From: an uncultured Collinsella sp.
GTDB lineage: Bacteria; Actinomycetota; Coriobacteriia; Coriobacteriales; Coriobacteriaceae
NCBI GenBank assembly: GCA_900552755.1
Contig: USAY01000001.1
Coordinates: 1-54,753, forward strand
Direction: 5' to 3'
Length of the DNA stretch: 54,753 nt
Positions 8,701 to 16,853 of this stretch are shown here, piece by piece. Position 1 is the stretch's first letter. Every line of letters starts with the position of its first letter. Below the pieces are notes generated by a model that ran no database searches, had not been told where the DNA came from, and saw only the letters and a list, made by a program, of their open reading frames with translations. Both the position numbers and the translations under genes were made by a program.

Positions 8701-8734
8701 GAGCTGGTCGGGCTTTGCCCGGCCAGCTCTTTTT
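8701..8734 (+). terminator. Strong intrinsic terminator upstream of rsgA
   Basis: GAGCTGGTCGGGC and its exact complement enclose a TTT loop and are followed by TTTTT. It lies 156 bases after the ATPase stop and overlaps the upstream ATG frame (8699) of rsgA. That argues that rsgA really starts at the later GTG. Confidence 0.9.
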
Positions 8735-8782
8735 GATTTAAAATACCTGCTCAGTTGTGATTTGTGGTGCTGGGAGGCGCTT

Positions 8783-9967
8783 GTGGGCAAGGCGAAGGCT
8801 AAAGCGAAGAAAAAGACGACGGGGGCGCGGGCTAAGCGTGACCGTCGTCGGAAGCTCGCGACCGAAGCGCCCGTGTCTGCCGAGGAGTTGTTGGCGAGCG
8901 TACCGGGGCTCGATGCGCTGCAGGATGTTCCGGCGTTTGATGACCTGCCGGTCGATGAAACCCAGCAGACTGCCTTTGATGATTTCTGCGCACATGCCGA
9001 GGAGCCCGAGCAGATGCAGCTGGGTGCCGTTATTCGCCTGGATCGCGGGTTTCCGCTGGTGGCCACTGCCGACGACACCTTCCGCGCCGAGCATGCCGTG
9101 GGGTTTGCCAAGTCGCGCGGCGAGGACGAGGTCCTGCTGCCTGCCGTGGGCGACCGTGTGGCGGTGCGCCGCGCTCCCGGGCACGATATGGGCGTGATTG
9201 AGTGCGTGCTGCCGCGCCGTACGAGCTTTGAGCGTTGGCGCGGCCGTGCCCGCGGAGAGCGCCAGGTGCTCTGCTCCAACGTGGATAGCGTGCTAATCGT
9301 GCAGGCGCTCGGTGCCGGTGAGGTGCTGCTCGACCGCGTGGCGCGCTCGCTGGTGTTGGCGCTCGACTGCGATGCCGAGCCAGTGGTGGTGCTCACCAAA
9401 GCTGACCGCTGCGATGCCGAGGAGCTCGAGCGCGATCTGGACCGCGTGCGCCGCCTGGTGGGTCCGGACGTGCGCGTGATCGTGACGTCCTCTGCCGAGG
9501 GCCGCGGCCTGGACGAGGTCCGTGTCTGCGTGCCTGCCGGGAGCTGCGCCATGATTCTGGGCGAGTCGGGTGCCGGCAAGTCGACGCTGCTCAATGCGCT
9601 GCTGGGCCACGATACGTTGGCGACCGGCGGTGTGCGCGAACGCGACGACCAGGGCCGTCACACTACCGTCGCGCGCGTGATGGTGGCGCTGCCGGGCGAC
9701 GCCGGTGTGATCGCCGATGCCCCGGGCCTGCGCAGCCTACCGCTCGTGGGTCACGAGCGGGGTCTGGCGCGCGCCTTCCCCGAGATTGTCGAGGCATCGC
9801 GCGCGTGCCGGTTTGGCGATTGCACACATACCCATGAGCCGGGTTGCGCCGTTCGCGAGGCCGAGGACGCCGGGCAGATCGACAGTCTGCGTCTGGAAAC
9901 GTTCCAAAACTTGGCGTCATCCATGCGCGTGAGCGCTCAAATGCTCGATCCCGATGTCCATCTGTAA
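8783..9967 (+). CDS. rsgA: Small ribosomal subunit biogenesis GTPase RsgA
   Basis: Circularly permuted GTPase that checks late 30S assembly. I chose the GTG at 8783 because GGGAGG lies six bases before it. The longer frame from ATG 8699 would begin inside a terminator. The protein has 394 residues. It has a Lys/Arg-rich N-terminal tail (residues 1-30), an OB-fold region, G4 TKAD at about 205, G1 GESGAGKST at about 260, G3 DAPG, then the zinc-binding C-terminus with CRFGDCTHTHEPGC. The permuted order G4-G5-G1-G3 is diagnostic. The basic tail makes it longer than typical RsgA proteins. It is monocistronic, bounded by terminators on both sides. Confidence 0.95.
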   Translation: MGKAKAKAKKKTTGARAKRDRRRKLATEAPVSAEELLASVPGLDALQDVPAFDDLPVDETQQTAFDDFCAHAEEPEQMQLGAVIRLDRGFPLVATADDTFRAEHAVGFAKSRGEDEVLLPAVGDRVAVRRAPGHDMGVIECVLPRRTSFERWRGRARGERQVLCSNVDSVLIVQALGAGEVLLDRVARSLVLALDCDAEPVVVLTKADRCDAEELERDLDRVRRLVGPDVRVIVTSSAEGRGLDEVRVCVPAGSCAMILGESGAGKSTLLNALLGHDTLATGGVRERDDQGRHTTVARVMVALPGDAGVIADAPGLRSLPLVGHERGLARAFPEIVEASRACRFGDCTHTHEPGCAVREAEDAGQIDSLRLETFQNLASSMRVSAQMLDPDVHL

Positions 9968-9984
9968 TTGATTTTTCCTATGAC

Positions 9985-10018
9985 AGCCGTCTCCCAACTG
10001 TTCGGGAGACGGCTTTTT
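9985..10018 (+). terminator. Intrinsic terminator of rsgA
   Basis: An 11-bp stem (AGCCGTCTCCC and its complement) is followed by six T residues, starting 18 bases after the rsgA stop. Confidence 0.92.
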
Positions 10019-10049
10019 TGCTGCGGAAAAGCCTCGAAACATGCAGCTT

Positions 10050-10140
10050 GCTGACGTGCTGACCAAAACCTTGCCATGAGCTTGACGGGCTGGTCAGCTT
10101 TTGGTCAGCGATTGGTTTGACATCGAAAACCAAGATCGCG
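10050..10140 (+). promoter_or_regulatory. Probable promoter/operator region of the Tad pilus operon
   Basis: TTGACA at 10117-10122 could be a -35 box; the -10 is weak. It overlaps an inverted repeat, TTGGTTT (10112-10118) and AAACCAA (10127-10133). Just upstream, GGTCAGC-type heptamers occur in both orientations: GCTGAC at 10050, GCTGACC at 10058, GGTCAGC at 10092 and 10103. One pair forms an 11-bp inverted repeat (10058-10068 with 10099-10109). This looks like a binding site for a dedicated regulator. Confidence 0.5.
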
Positions 10141-10219
10141 ATTGCGCCGCTTTGCACTCTGACCGCCCAGACAATGGTGGTACGGGCATTCGCCCGGCAC
10201 TGCCATGAGAGGAGCGGCC

Positions 10220-10879
10220 GTGAACAAGAGCAAGCGCATCGCCATCAGTCTGGTCGCGGGCGTGCTCGCTGCTCTGCTCTGCATGGTTTACGGCTCGTCG
10301 ATCCGCTCGCAAGCCGAACAGGTCCAGGCTGAGACCTTGGCCAAGTACGGTGGCGATCGCGTCGAGGTATGCGTCGCGGCGCGCGATATCGATGTGGGCG
10401 AGACCCTCGATGAGACCAATGTCATAACCCAGGAATGGCTGACGAGTCTGCTGCCGCGTGACGCGGCGACCGAGCTGCGCCAGGTGCGCGGCGACGTGAC
10501 GACTTCGCGTATTCCCAAAAACGCCGTGATCTGCAATGTCTACACCAAGGCCGAGAGCCACAAGCTCGAGGTGCCTAAGGGCAAGGTCGCCGTTTCGGTG
10601 GCGGTCGATGCCGAGCACTCGGTCGGCGGCGCTACGGGCGTGGGCAGCTACGTGGATGTGTATGTGCAAAAAGACGGCGTAACCGATCGGCTGTGCGGCG
10701 CGCACGTGATCGATACCAGTGAGGATTCCGGTGCCACGCGCGAGGGCAAGATCGAATGGGTGACGCTGGCGGCTGACCCCGAAGACGTCAAGGAACTGCT
10801 GGGAGCTTCGGGTAAGGGAACGGTCAGCTTGACGATTCCCGCCACGGCGCGCGGCAAAAAGAGCGGAGGCGACGAGTGA
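10220..10879 (+). CDS. cpaB: Flp pilus assembly protein CpaB/RcpC-like (SAF domain)
   Basis: Tad pilus assembly protein anchored by one N-terminal membrane helix (IAISLVAGVLAALLCMVYG) and followed by an extracytoplasmic SAF domain: VCVAARDIDVGETLDETNV, then SRIPKNAVI, then VAVSVAVDAEHSVGG and VGSYVDVYV. I prefer the GTG at 10220 (219 residues) because GAGGAG lies seven bases before it; an in-frame ATG at 10205 is the alternative. It is the first gene of the pilus operon, and its stop overlaps the cpaE-like start. In Gram-negatives CpaB lines the secretin. Here, with no secretin gene in view, it probably works at the cell wall. Confidence 0.85.
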   Translation: MNKSKRIAISLVAGVLAALLCMVYGSSIRSQAEQVQAETLAKYGGDRVEVCVAARDIDVGETLDETNVITQEWLTSLLPRDAATELRQVRGDVTTSRIPKNAVICNVYTKAESHKLEVPKGKVAVSVAVDAEHSVGGATGVGSYVDVYVQKDGVTDRLCGAHVIDTSEDSGATREGKIEWVTLAADPEDVKELLGASGKGTVSLTIPATARGKKSGGDE

Positions 10880-12528
10880 TGAAGGCGATCTGGCTTGCGT
10901 GCTGCGCGTGCGGCGATTACGGGCTGTTGCAGCGGGAAGTCGAGGGCCGTGATGCGGGTGCACAGGTGCTTCGCGTGGGTGACCTGGACGGGCTGATTTC
11001 CATGGCGCGGGCGTTTCCGTCGCGCCGCGGAGCTGCCATCATCGCGGCGTCTCTGTTTGATACCGAAGATGTGCGCAAGGCTGTTGCGCGCCTGACGGCT
11101 GAAGGCCGCGTGAGTCGCGTGGTCGTGTTGATAGAAGCACTCGATCCGTCGGATATCGAGGGGCTGTTTCGCGCAGGGGCGACCGAGGTCATCGCTGCGC
11201 ACAGTATATGCGGCAACGGGCGTGCGGGCGAGGGGGCGGTTGATTCCGATCGGCGCATGACGATTGAGCCCGATGCTTTTGTTGATAGGGAACCCGGGGC
11301 GCCTCGCGCTACAAGAGGCCCGCGTGTTGATGATTTTGGAAAAGCGGAAGCCGAGCATGGTCGGCACCCCCGGAACCCCCTTGTATACGATGACGCTGGA
11401 GAGCCAGCGCAGCATGCTGACGACTCCCCGGCTGCAGATATGGGATACGTGCACGGCGTGAATCTGGCGGATGAACTCGACGAAGTTGAGGGCTTTGCCG
11501 GGTGCGGCGAGTTGTCGCTGATGCGGCATGAACAGATTGCACAGAACGAGCCTGCCTCGCAGACCGAACAAGCCGCCATGCCGGCTTGGACGCAGCGTGT
11601 GGTTGCGGCGGGGGAGACGGGGACGCTGTCACCGACGCCCGCTCCGCCGCCTTCGATGCCGCCGGCAGACGCTGCCGCTCCGCAGCATCGAGCTCCGGTC
11701 ATCTGCGCCATTTCGGGTTCGGGTGGTTGCGGCAAGTCGACGATCGTTGCCACCATGGCACACGCATCGTCGCTGTTGGGCTTGCGTGCCGCCGTGCTTG
11801 ACCTGGACTTGATGTTTGGAAACCTTTACGACTTGTTAGGCGTCGATGCTCCGCGCGATATGGCGGCACTTATCGAGCCGTCGGCGGCGGGCGCGCTCAC
11901 CGAGCTGGATATCGTAGCCACATCGATGCGCGTGGCGCCGGGCGTTACGCTCTGGGGTCCCGTCGCGGCGCCCGAGCAAGCCGAGCTCATGGCACGTCCG
12001 GTGGAGCTACTGCTTGATGTCCTGCGTCGCGAATCCGACGTGGTCTTTATCGATACCTCGGTCTTTTGGGGCGATGCCGTGGCGGCTGCGGTGGCGGCGA
12101 GCGACCGTTGCCTAGTCGTTGGCGATGCTGCGGTGTCGTCCGCGACATCGGCGTCGCGCGTCATTGAACTGGCAAGTCGAGTAGGTGTGCCGCGCACGCG
12201 CATGAGCGCCGTGTTCAACCGGTTCGGTGCGCGCGGAGCAGACGAGGACGTCGCCATGCGCTTTGAGATTGCCTGTGCGTTGAGCTCCAAGATTCGTATC
12301 GCCGATGGCGGGCAGGATCTCGCCGCGCTCATGGCGTTTGGGCGCGCTGACGAAGCAGTGGGGCAGACCAGCGCTTTTGCGTCCAGCGTACGCGAGGCCA
12401 CGCGCGAGATGCTCGTGGAACTGGGGTGCGCCGTCGGCCCTTGGAGCGATATGGTCGCCGACCGTGCAACGCGTACCGAGCGCCCGCGTATCCGCCTTCC
12501 CTGGTCGCGCGAGGGTGATTCGCGATGA
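10876..12528 (+). CDS. CpaE/TadZ-like pilus localisation ATPase
   Basis: ParA/MinD-type ATPase of the Tad system, thought to position the pilus machine. The 550 residues comprise a degenerate receiver-like N-terminal domain (about 1-110), a long Pro/Glu/Ala-rich linker, then a MinD-like domain from about residue 275. That domain carries the deviant Walker A motif GSGGCGKST near residue 285 and the following LDLDLMFGNLYDLLG. The start is GTG 10876 or the directly adjacent ATG 10879; both overlap the cpaB stop and lie after GGAGG. The stop overlaps cpaF by four bases. The receiver-like part lacks an obvious phospho-acceptor context, as is common in CpaE. Confidence 0.85.
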   Translation: MMKAIWLACCACGDYGLLQREVEGRDAGAQVLRVGDLDGLISMARAFPSRRGAAIIAASLFDTEDVRKAVARLTAEGRVSRVVVLIEALDPSDIEGLFRAGATEVIAAHSICGNGRAGEGAVDSDRRMTIEPDAFVDREPGAPRATRGPRVDDFGKAEAEHGRHPRNPLVYDDAGEPAQHADDSPAADMGYVHGVNLADELDEVEGFAGCGELSLMRHEQIAQNEPASQTEQAAMPAWTQRVVAAGETGTLSPTPAPPPSMPPADAAAPQHRAPVICAISGSGGCGKSTIVATMAHASSLLGLRAAVLDLDLMFGNLYDLLGVDAPRDMAALIEPSAAGALTELDIVATSMRVAPGVTLWGPVAAPEQAELMARPVELLLDVLRRESDVVFIDTSVFWGDAVAAAVAASDRCLVVGDAAVSSATSASRVIELASRVGVPRTRMSAVFNRFGARGADEDVAMRFEIACALSSKIRIADGGQDLAALMAFGRADEAVGQTSAFASSVREATREMLVELGCAVGPWSDMVADRATRTERPRIRLPWSREGDSR

Positions 12529-13853
12529 GTTTGCAAACAAGGATTAAGGCTGCCGGCGCTGCAGCGGCGACAGCGCCTGTAGATGCGGGGCGTCGCCGCG
12601 CGGTGAAACGACGCACCAAGCGCGCCGTGATGGACCGCATGGGTTACGACGAAGTGGCGCGTATCAGCGCCTATATCGACCCGGCGCTTGCCCGCTCGGA
12701 ATTGCGTCCCGCGGTGGAGGCGGCGCTCAATGTTGAGGAGCCGACCGACCTGGCGACGCCCGAGCGCGAGACCATCATCGACGAGATTTTGGATGACGTG
12801 GTGGGCTTGGGACCGTTGCAGCCGCTCATCGAGGATGACACCGTTACCGAGATCATGATCAACGGCTGCCGCTCGGCTTTCTTTGAACGCGGCGGCGTCT
12901 TGCACCCCATCGAGCATGCGTTTGAGGATGATGAGCAGATCCGTGTGCTTATCGACCGCATCATCTCGCCACTTGGCCGCCGTATCGACGAGCGCAGCCC
13001 CATCGTCAACGCCCGCCTCAAAACGGGCTATCGCGTCAACGCGGTGATTCCGCCTGTGGCGATTGACGGACCGATTCTCACCATCCGAAAGTTCTCGGAC
13101 CGTATCTGCTCGCTGGACGAGCTTGTGGGGCTGGGGTCGCTGCCGCTTTGGTATGCGCAGCTGCTGTCGTGCGCGGTGTCGCTGCGACAGGACCTGGCGG
13201 TTGCGGGAGGCACGGGATCTGGTAAGACCACCCTGCTCAACGCGTTGTCATGCGAGATTTCCACCGGCGAGCGCATCGTGACGATCGAGGACTCTGCCGA
13301 GCTCAAGTTTGCGCATCATCCGCACGTGGTGCGCCTAGAGGCGCGCGAGGCTTCAATTGAGGGCGAGGGCGCGGTGACGATCCGCGACCTGGTGACCAAT
13401 GCCCTGCGCATGCGCCCCGACCGCATCGTGGTGGGCGAGGTGCGCGGTGCCGAGTGCTGCGACATGTTGCAGGCCATGAACACGGGCCACGATGGGTCGC
13501 TCACCACACTTCATGCGGGTTCAGAACAGGAGACCGTGGTGCGTCTGACGTTGCTTGCACGTTATGGCATCGATCTGCCGAGCGAGCTCATCGAGGAGCA
13601 GATTGCCATGGCGCTCGACGGCATCGTGATGTCCGAGCGCCACGCCGATGGCAGGCGTTTCGTCTCCTCGTATTCGGGGGTGCGTCGCGCCGCGTCGGGC
13701 GGCGTAGAACTCGAGCGCTATGTGACTTTCGATGCCGCCGAGCGAACCTGGACGCTTGACCGCGAGCCGCCGTTTATCGCAGAAGGCCTGCGGTCGGGGA
13801 CGCTCACACAAGAGGAGGTGGACGAATGGAGGTCGCTGTGCCCCTCGTCGTAG
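12525..13853 (+). CDS. cpaF: CpaF/TadA pilus assembly ATPase
   Basis: Hexameric secretion ATPase that powers Flp pilus extension and retraction from the cytoplasm. The 442 residues include an N-terminal helical region, LLEDDTVTEIMINGC-like strand motifs (visible as DDTVTEIMINGC), the Walker A motif GGTGSGKTT near residue 228, the Asp box, and the Walker B region RIVVGEVRGAE followed by MNTGHDGSLTTLHAG. It begins four bases before the cpaE-like stop (ATGA) and its end overlaps tadB by 28 bases, so expression is tightly coupled. Length and motif order are normal for the TadA subgroup. Confidence 0.95.
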   Translation: MSLQTRIKAAGAAAATAPVDAGRRRAVKRRTKRAVMDRMGYDEVARISAYIDPALARSELRPAVEAALNVEEPTDLATPERETIIDEILDDVVGLGPLQPLIEDDTVTEIMINGCRSAFFERGGVLHPIEHAFEDDEQIRVLIDRIISPLGRRIDERSPIVNARLKTGYRVNAVIPPVAIDGPILTIRKFSDRICSLDELVGLGSLPLWYAQLLSCAVSLRQDLAVAGGTGSGKTTLLNALSCEISTGERIVTIEDSAELKFAHHPHVVRLEAREASIEGEGAVTIRDLVTNALRMRPDRIVVGEVRGAECCDMLQAMNTGHDGSLTTLHAGSEQETVVRLTLLARYGIDLPSELIEEQIAMALDGIVMSERHADGRRFVSSYSGVRRAASGGVELERYVTFDAAERTWTLDREPPFIAEGLRSGTLTQEEVDEWRSLCPSS

Positions 13854-14752
13854 GGGGTTTGGCAGGGTTTTCTGTTGCGACGGCGTGCGGGGCGGAACCT
13901 CGTGTGCCGCAGGTGCCGCCGGCGGAGCTGGCGCGTCAGGCGCTCGAGACGGTGGCAGAGAAGCTGCCGCGTGAGCTGGTGGAAAACGATCTGCTGAAAA
14001 AGATCGCCCGTTCGTGGGCATCGCTGGCTCCGGCGCGTCGCCTTGGCCTCGTGATCGAAGATGCTTCGGGGCGTTTGGCGTTTCTGCTGCTATCGAGCGG
14101 TGTCTGCTGCGTTTTGCTAACGATGGTGTCGTTATCGCCCCTCGGGTTTGCCTTGGGACTTGTTGCTCCGATTGCCGCTGGCGCCGCTCGGGATGGCTTT
14201 GAGAGCCGGCGCGAGCAACACGATGCAGAAGAGGCCATGCCCGAGGCGTTTACCGCACTTTCCATGTCGCTTGCCTCGGGACATTCGCTGGCCCAGGGCA
14301 TGCGCTTTGTGGGCGCTCATGCGCAAGAACCGGTGCATACCGAGTTTTTGCGGGTAGCGGCGGCGATCGATTGCGGCATCTCGGCGACCGACGCGCTCGA
14401 TGACTTGCTCGTGCGCATCGACGCCCCCGGCCTTTCGCTTGTGACCTTGGCGCTTAAGGTGTCTCAGCGCACCGGTGCTCCGCTTGCCGACTTACTGTCC
14501 GAGGCGTCGAGCATGGTGGGGGAGCGCATTGAGCTCAAGCGCCGCCTGGATGTTAAGACGTCGCAGGCTCGCATGTCTGCGCATATGGTCGCGGCGATGC
14601 CGGCGGGCATGTGCGCGGTGTTGGCGCTGCTTTCGGCAGATTTTCGTCGCGGTCTTGCGACGCCTGCCGGTGCGGGCGCTGTGGTGCTGGGTCTAGCCCT
14701 CAACGTCGTTGCCCTGGTGGTTATCCGGCGCATTATGCGGGTGGAGCTATGA
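13826..14752 (+). CDS. tadB: TadB-like inner-membrane platform protein (T2SS F family)
   Basis: Membrane platform component of the Tad pilus, 308 residues. It has an N-terminal hydrophobic start, a pair of membrane segments around residues 90-120 (LSSGVCCVLLTMVSLSPLGF), the cytoplasmic GspF/TadC domain with EAMPEAFTALSMSLASGHSL, and a C-terminal membrane pair ending in VVALVVIRRIM. The ATG at 13826 follows GGAGGTGG at correct spacing although it lies 28 bases inside cpaF. Overlap with tadC is ATGA-type. It is expected to pair with TadC to transmit CpaF motion. Confidence 0.9.
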   Translation: MEVAVPLVVGGLAGFSVATACGAEPRVPQVPPAELARQALETVAEKLPRELVENDLLKKIARSWASLAPARRLGLVIEDASGRLAFLLLSSGVCCVLLTMVSLSPLGFALGLVAPIAAGAARDGFESRREQHDAEEAMPEAFTALSMSLASGHSLAQGMRFVGAHAQEPVHTEFLRVAAAIDCGISATDALDDLLVRIDAPGLSLVTLALKVSQRTGAPLADLLSEASSMVGERIELKRRLDVKTSQARMSAHMVAAMPAGMCAVLALLSADFRRGLATPAGAGAVVLGLALNVVALVVIRRIMRVEL

Positions 14753-15390
14753 GCGCCCTGGTTGCAGTTGTGGCTTGCCTGTGTGCCCTGAGTGTATTTG
14801 TCGCGACGGGTTTGGATCGGGCGGATGCGCGCAAGATCGCAGGGGCCTGCAAGCGCGAGGCGGTGCTGGTCGCTGCCGCGGGTCGCTCGGTGGTCGATGC
14901 CCTGACCGCGCGAGTGAAGGGCGCGGTTGGAGCGGGCGGCCCGGCGCGAGTGTCGCTCGGCGAAGTGTCCGAGATGATCGATGTTGTGCGCTTGGGTCTT
15001 TCGGCCGGCCTTTCGTTTGATGCGGCGCTTGAGATTTTCTGCGCCAACCGCCGGTCAGTGCTGGCTCTTCGCCTTGAGCGGGCCTGCATGGCGTGGCAGG
15101 TGGGCGTGGGCACGCGTGAGGACGAGTTGTTGGCCGCCGCGCGCGACCTGGACGTGCGAGCGCTCGAGACCTTTGCCATTACGGTGGGGCAGGCACTCGC
15201 CCTGGGTGCCCCACTTGCCGAGACACTGGCCGCTCAAAGTCGCGAGATCCGTGCGGCTCATCGCGCCGCGGTCGAGCGCGAGATTGAGCGTGCGCCCGTC
15301 AAGCTGCTGATTCCCACCGGCACGCTCATCTTGCCGGCGTTGCTTCTGTCCATATTGGGCCCGCTGCTGGGAGCAGGCGGGATGATGTAG
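14749..15390 (+). CDS. tadC: TadC-like inner-membrane platform protein (T2SS F family)
   Basis: Second platform protein of the Tad machine, 213 residues. The start is the ATG at 14749 overlapping the tadB stop; the open frame extends upstream to 14611 but that part is tadB read out of frame. Visible are an N-terminal membrane helix, the GspF-type motif VSEMIDVVRLGLSAGLSFDA, and a C-terminal membrane pair (LIPTGTLILPALLLSILGPL). The N-terminal two-helix unit is shorter than in tadB, as usual for TadC of Gram-positive bacteria. The flp pilin gene follows after ten bases. Confidence 0.88.
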   Translation: MSALVAVVACLCALSVFVATGLDRADARKIAGACKREAVLVAAAGRSVVDALTARVKGAVGAGGPARVSLGEVSEMIDVVRLGLSAGLSFDAALEIFCANRRSVLALRLERACMAWQVGVGTREDELLAAARDLDVRALETFAITVGQALALGAPLAETLAAQSREIRAAHRAAVEREIERAPVKLLIPTGTLILPALLLSILGPLLGAGGMM

Positions 15391-15400
15391 GGAGGAATAC

Positions 15401-15634
15401 ATGAACACGATGACTGACGCTGCTGGCAAGGTCCAGGGCTGGGCGTTTTGCCGGGCGGCACATGTTCGTCAGCGCGCCAAGGAGCTACTGCAGGAGGAGA
15501 GTGCACAGGGTACCACCGAGTATGCCATCTTGGTCGGCGTGCTCGTGGTGATCGCGATTATCGCCATCGTCGCATTTAAGGGCAAGGTCCAAGATCTATG
15601 GAACGCTATCAGCGAGGGCATCAACAGCCTGTAG
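15401..15634 (+). CDS. flp: Flp-type IVb major pilin
   Basis: Major pilin subunit of the Tad pilus, 77 residues. A 38-residue hydrophilic leader ends in EESAQG, after which TTEYAILVGVLVVIAIIAIV forms the hydrophobic stalk. The prepilin peptidase should cut between G and T, leaving the conserved Glu at +3 and Tyr at +4. The mature protein is about 39 residues, normal for Flp. GGAGGAA lies just before the ATG. It is the only classical Flp in the window. No prepilin peptidase gene (tadV/cpaA) is present here, so it must be encoded elsewhere. Confidence 0.92.
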   Translation: MNTMTDAAGKVQGWAFCRAAHVRQRAKELLQEESAQGTTEYAILVGVLVVIAIIAIVAFKGKVQDLWNAISEGINSL

Positions 15635-16161
15635 AGGGCGAGCGCCCCATCGGGGTGCTGCTGGTGTTTGCTTGCCTGACCGTGGCGATAGCGGCGGTGC
15701 TTTGGGGGCTTAACGCCGCGCGGCAGCAGCGTCCTGGGGCCGCCTTCGATTCGGGCTCAGATTCGGCGGTGGCGTCTCAAAAAGATGAGATGCGAGATGC
15801 GGACGATTCGGATGTCGCTGTCACGGCGCAAACCTTTCTGCGGACGCTCGACAAGCGGTCTGGCACTGCGACGGATTCGCCTGGGGACAACGCGATTACG
15901 GTCCGGCTTGCATGGTCTGAGGACCGACCGATGACCGAGGCAGCGGCGGATATGTTACGCGCCTACCGCGAGGTGCCAACGGCCCAGCTCGCCCTGAGCG
16001 GCTATCTTGATATTAAGGGCAACGTATGGGGCGCCATCGTGCGCGATGGGCGCGGCTGGGTCGATATGGTGACGGTTGCCGCGGATGCCGGCGATGCCTC
16101 GTGCCGCCTGCGCGTGATCCGCCTGAGCCCGCAGGCATCGAACTCAAAGGAGGGGTCGTGA
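15598..16161 (+). CDS. Tad-locus hypothetical protein with N-terminal membrane anchor
   Basis: A 187-residue protein I do not recognise. It has one membrane helix (GVLLVFACLTVAIAAVLWGL), then an acidic low-complexity linker, then a small domain of about 100 residues with AVTAQTFLRTLDKR and MTEAAADMLRAYREVPTAQL and no cysteines. The topology suggests an extracytoplasmic domain. The ATG at 15598 overlaps flp by 37 bases with a weak AAGGT upstream; an alternative GTG at 15655 would begin just at the membrane helix. Its place between the pilin and the minor pilins makes a role in pilin assembly likely, but that is inference only. Confidence 0.7.
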   Translation: MERYQRGHQQPVEGERPIGVLLVFACLTVAIAAVLWGLNAARQQRPGAAFDSGSDSAVASQKDEMRDADDSDVAVTAQTFLRTLDKRSGTATDSPGDNAITVRLAWSEDRPMTEAAADMLRAYREVPTAQLALSGYLDIKGNVWGAIVRDGRGWVDMVTVAADAGDASCRLRVIRLSPQASNSKEGS

Positions 16162-16162
16162 A

Positions 16163-16381
16163 ATGCATGACGTCCTGCGCGAGGAATCTGCCCAAGCGAC
16201 TGTGGAATACGCCATCGTCACGGTGGCGCTGTTATCGATCGTGCTGGCGATTGTGGGACTTTGGCGTGCTGGCACCGATGGACGCTTGGCGGCGCTGGTT
16301 GAGCGGGCGGCATCCCATGGCGTTGCCTCGACGTCGGTTATCGACGCCGCTGCGGGCGCTAAGGACATCGCGTTGTATTGA
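16163..16381 (+). CDS. Small Flp/TadE-like minor pilin
   Basis: A 72-residue pilin-like protein. The very short leader REESAQA is followed by TVEYAIVTVALLSIVLAIVG, the same AQ-x-T-x-E-Y pattern as the main pilin, then a short hydrophilic tail. Leader length differs from flp (about 9 residues against 38). AGGAGG lies twelve bases before the ATG, and the gene begins two bases after the previous stop. It is probably processed by the same prepilin peptidase and acts as a minor or initiating pilin. Its end overlaps the next TadE-like gene. Confidence 0.8.
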   Translation: MHDVLREESAQATVEYAIVTVALLSIVLAIVGLWRAGTDGRLAALVERAASHGVASTSVIDAAAGAKDIALY

Positions 16382-16853
16382 TATCGCGCGCGAGGACTGG
16401 GCGCAGTCTACGGTCGAGGCCGCTTTTTTGCTGCCGACGTTTCTGACGCTCATCCTTCTCGCACTGCAACCGGTGTGCCTGCTTTATACGCGCGCGGTCA
16501 TGGAGTCTGCCGCCGCCGAGACCGCGCGGCTCATGATCACGACGACGGCGGAGGACGACGATCTTAAGGAGTTCACCCGCCGCCGGCTTGCCGCAGTGCC
16601 CAACGTTTCGATCTTTCATGCCGGCGGGCCGTTGTCGTGGGATATTGAGCTTAGCCGGGCCGATGCGGGTGGCGTCTCGTCCGTGTCCGTTTCCGGCGAG
16701 GTCAAGCCGTTGCCTGTGATCGGTGCGTTTGCGCAGGCTATGGGTGGTACCGCCGAGGGTGGCTACGTTGAGCTCAAGGTCGATGTCTCGTATCAATCAC
16801 GTCCCGAATGGCTGGAGGGAGATTATGATTCGTGGATTGCTGCATGGGATTAA
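16317..16853 (+). CDS. TadE-like pseudopilin
   Basis: Pseudopilin of the TadE family, 178 residues with the chosen start. The signature REDWAQSTVEAAFLLPTFLT, followed by a hydrophobic helix, ends a leader of about 28 residues. An extracytoplasmic domain of about 120 residues follows. The open frame continues far upstream, but that part is out-of-frame sequence of neighbours. ATG 16317 is the first reasonable start, with TTG 16323 close by. The overlap with the previous gene is about 65 bases, and no convincing Shine-Dalgarno sequence is visible, so the start is uncertain. TadE proteins are needed for normal Tad pilus formation. Confidence 0.8.
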   Translation: MALPRRRLSTPLRALRTSRCIDIAREDWAQSTVEAAFLLPTFLTLILLALQPVCLLYTRAVMESAAAETARLMITTTAEDDDLKEFTRRRLAAVPNVSIFHAGGPLSWDIELSRADAGGVSSVSVSGEVKPLPVIGAFAQAMGGTAEGGYVELKVDVSYQSRPEWLEGDYDSWIAAWD

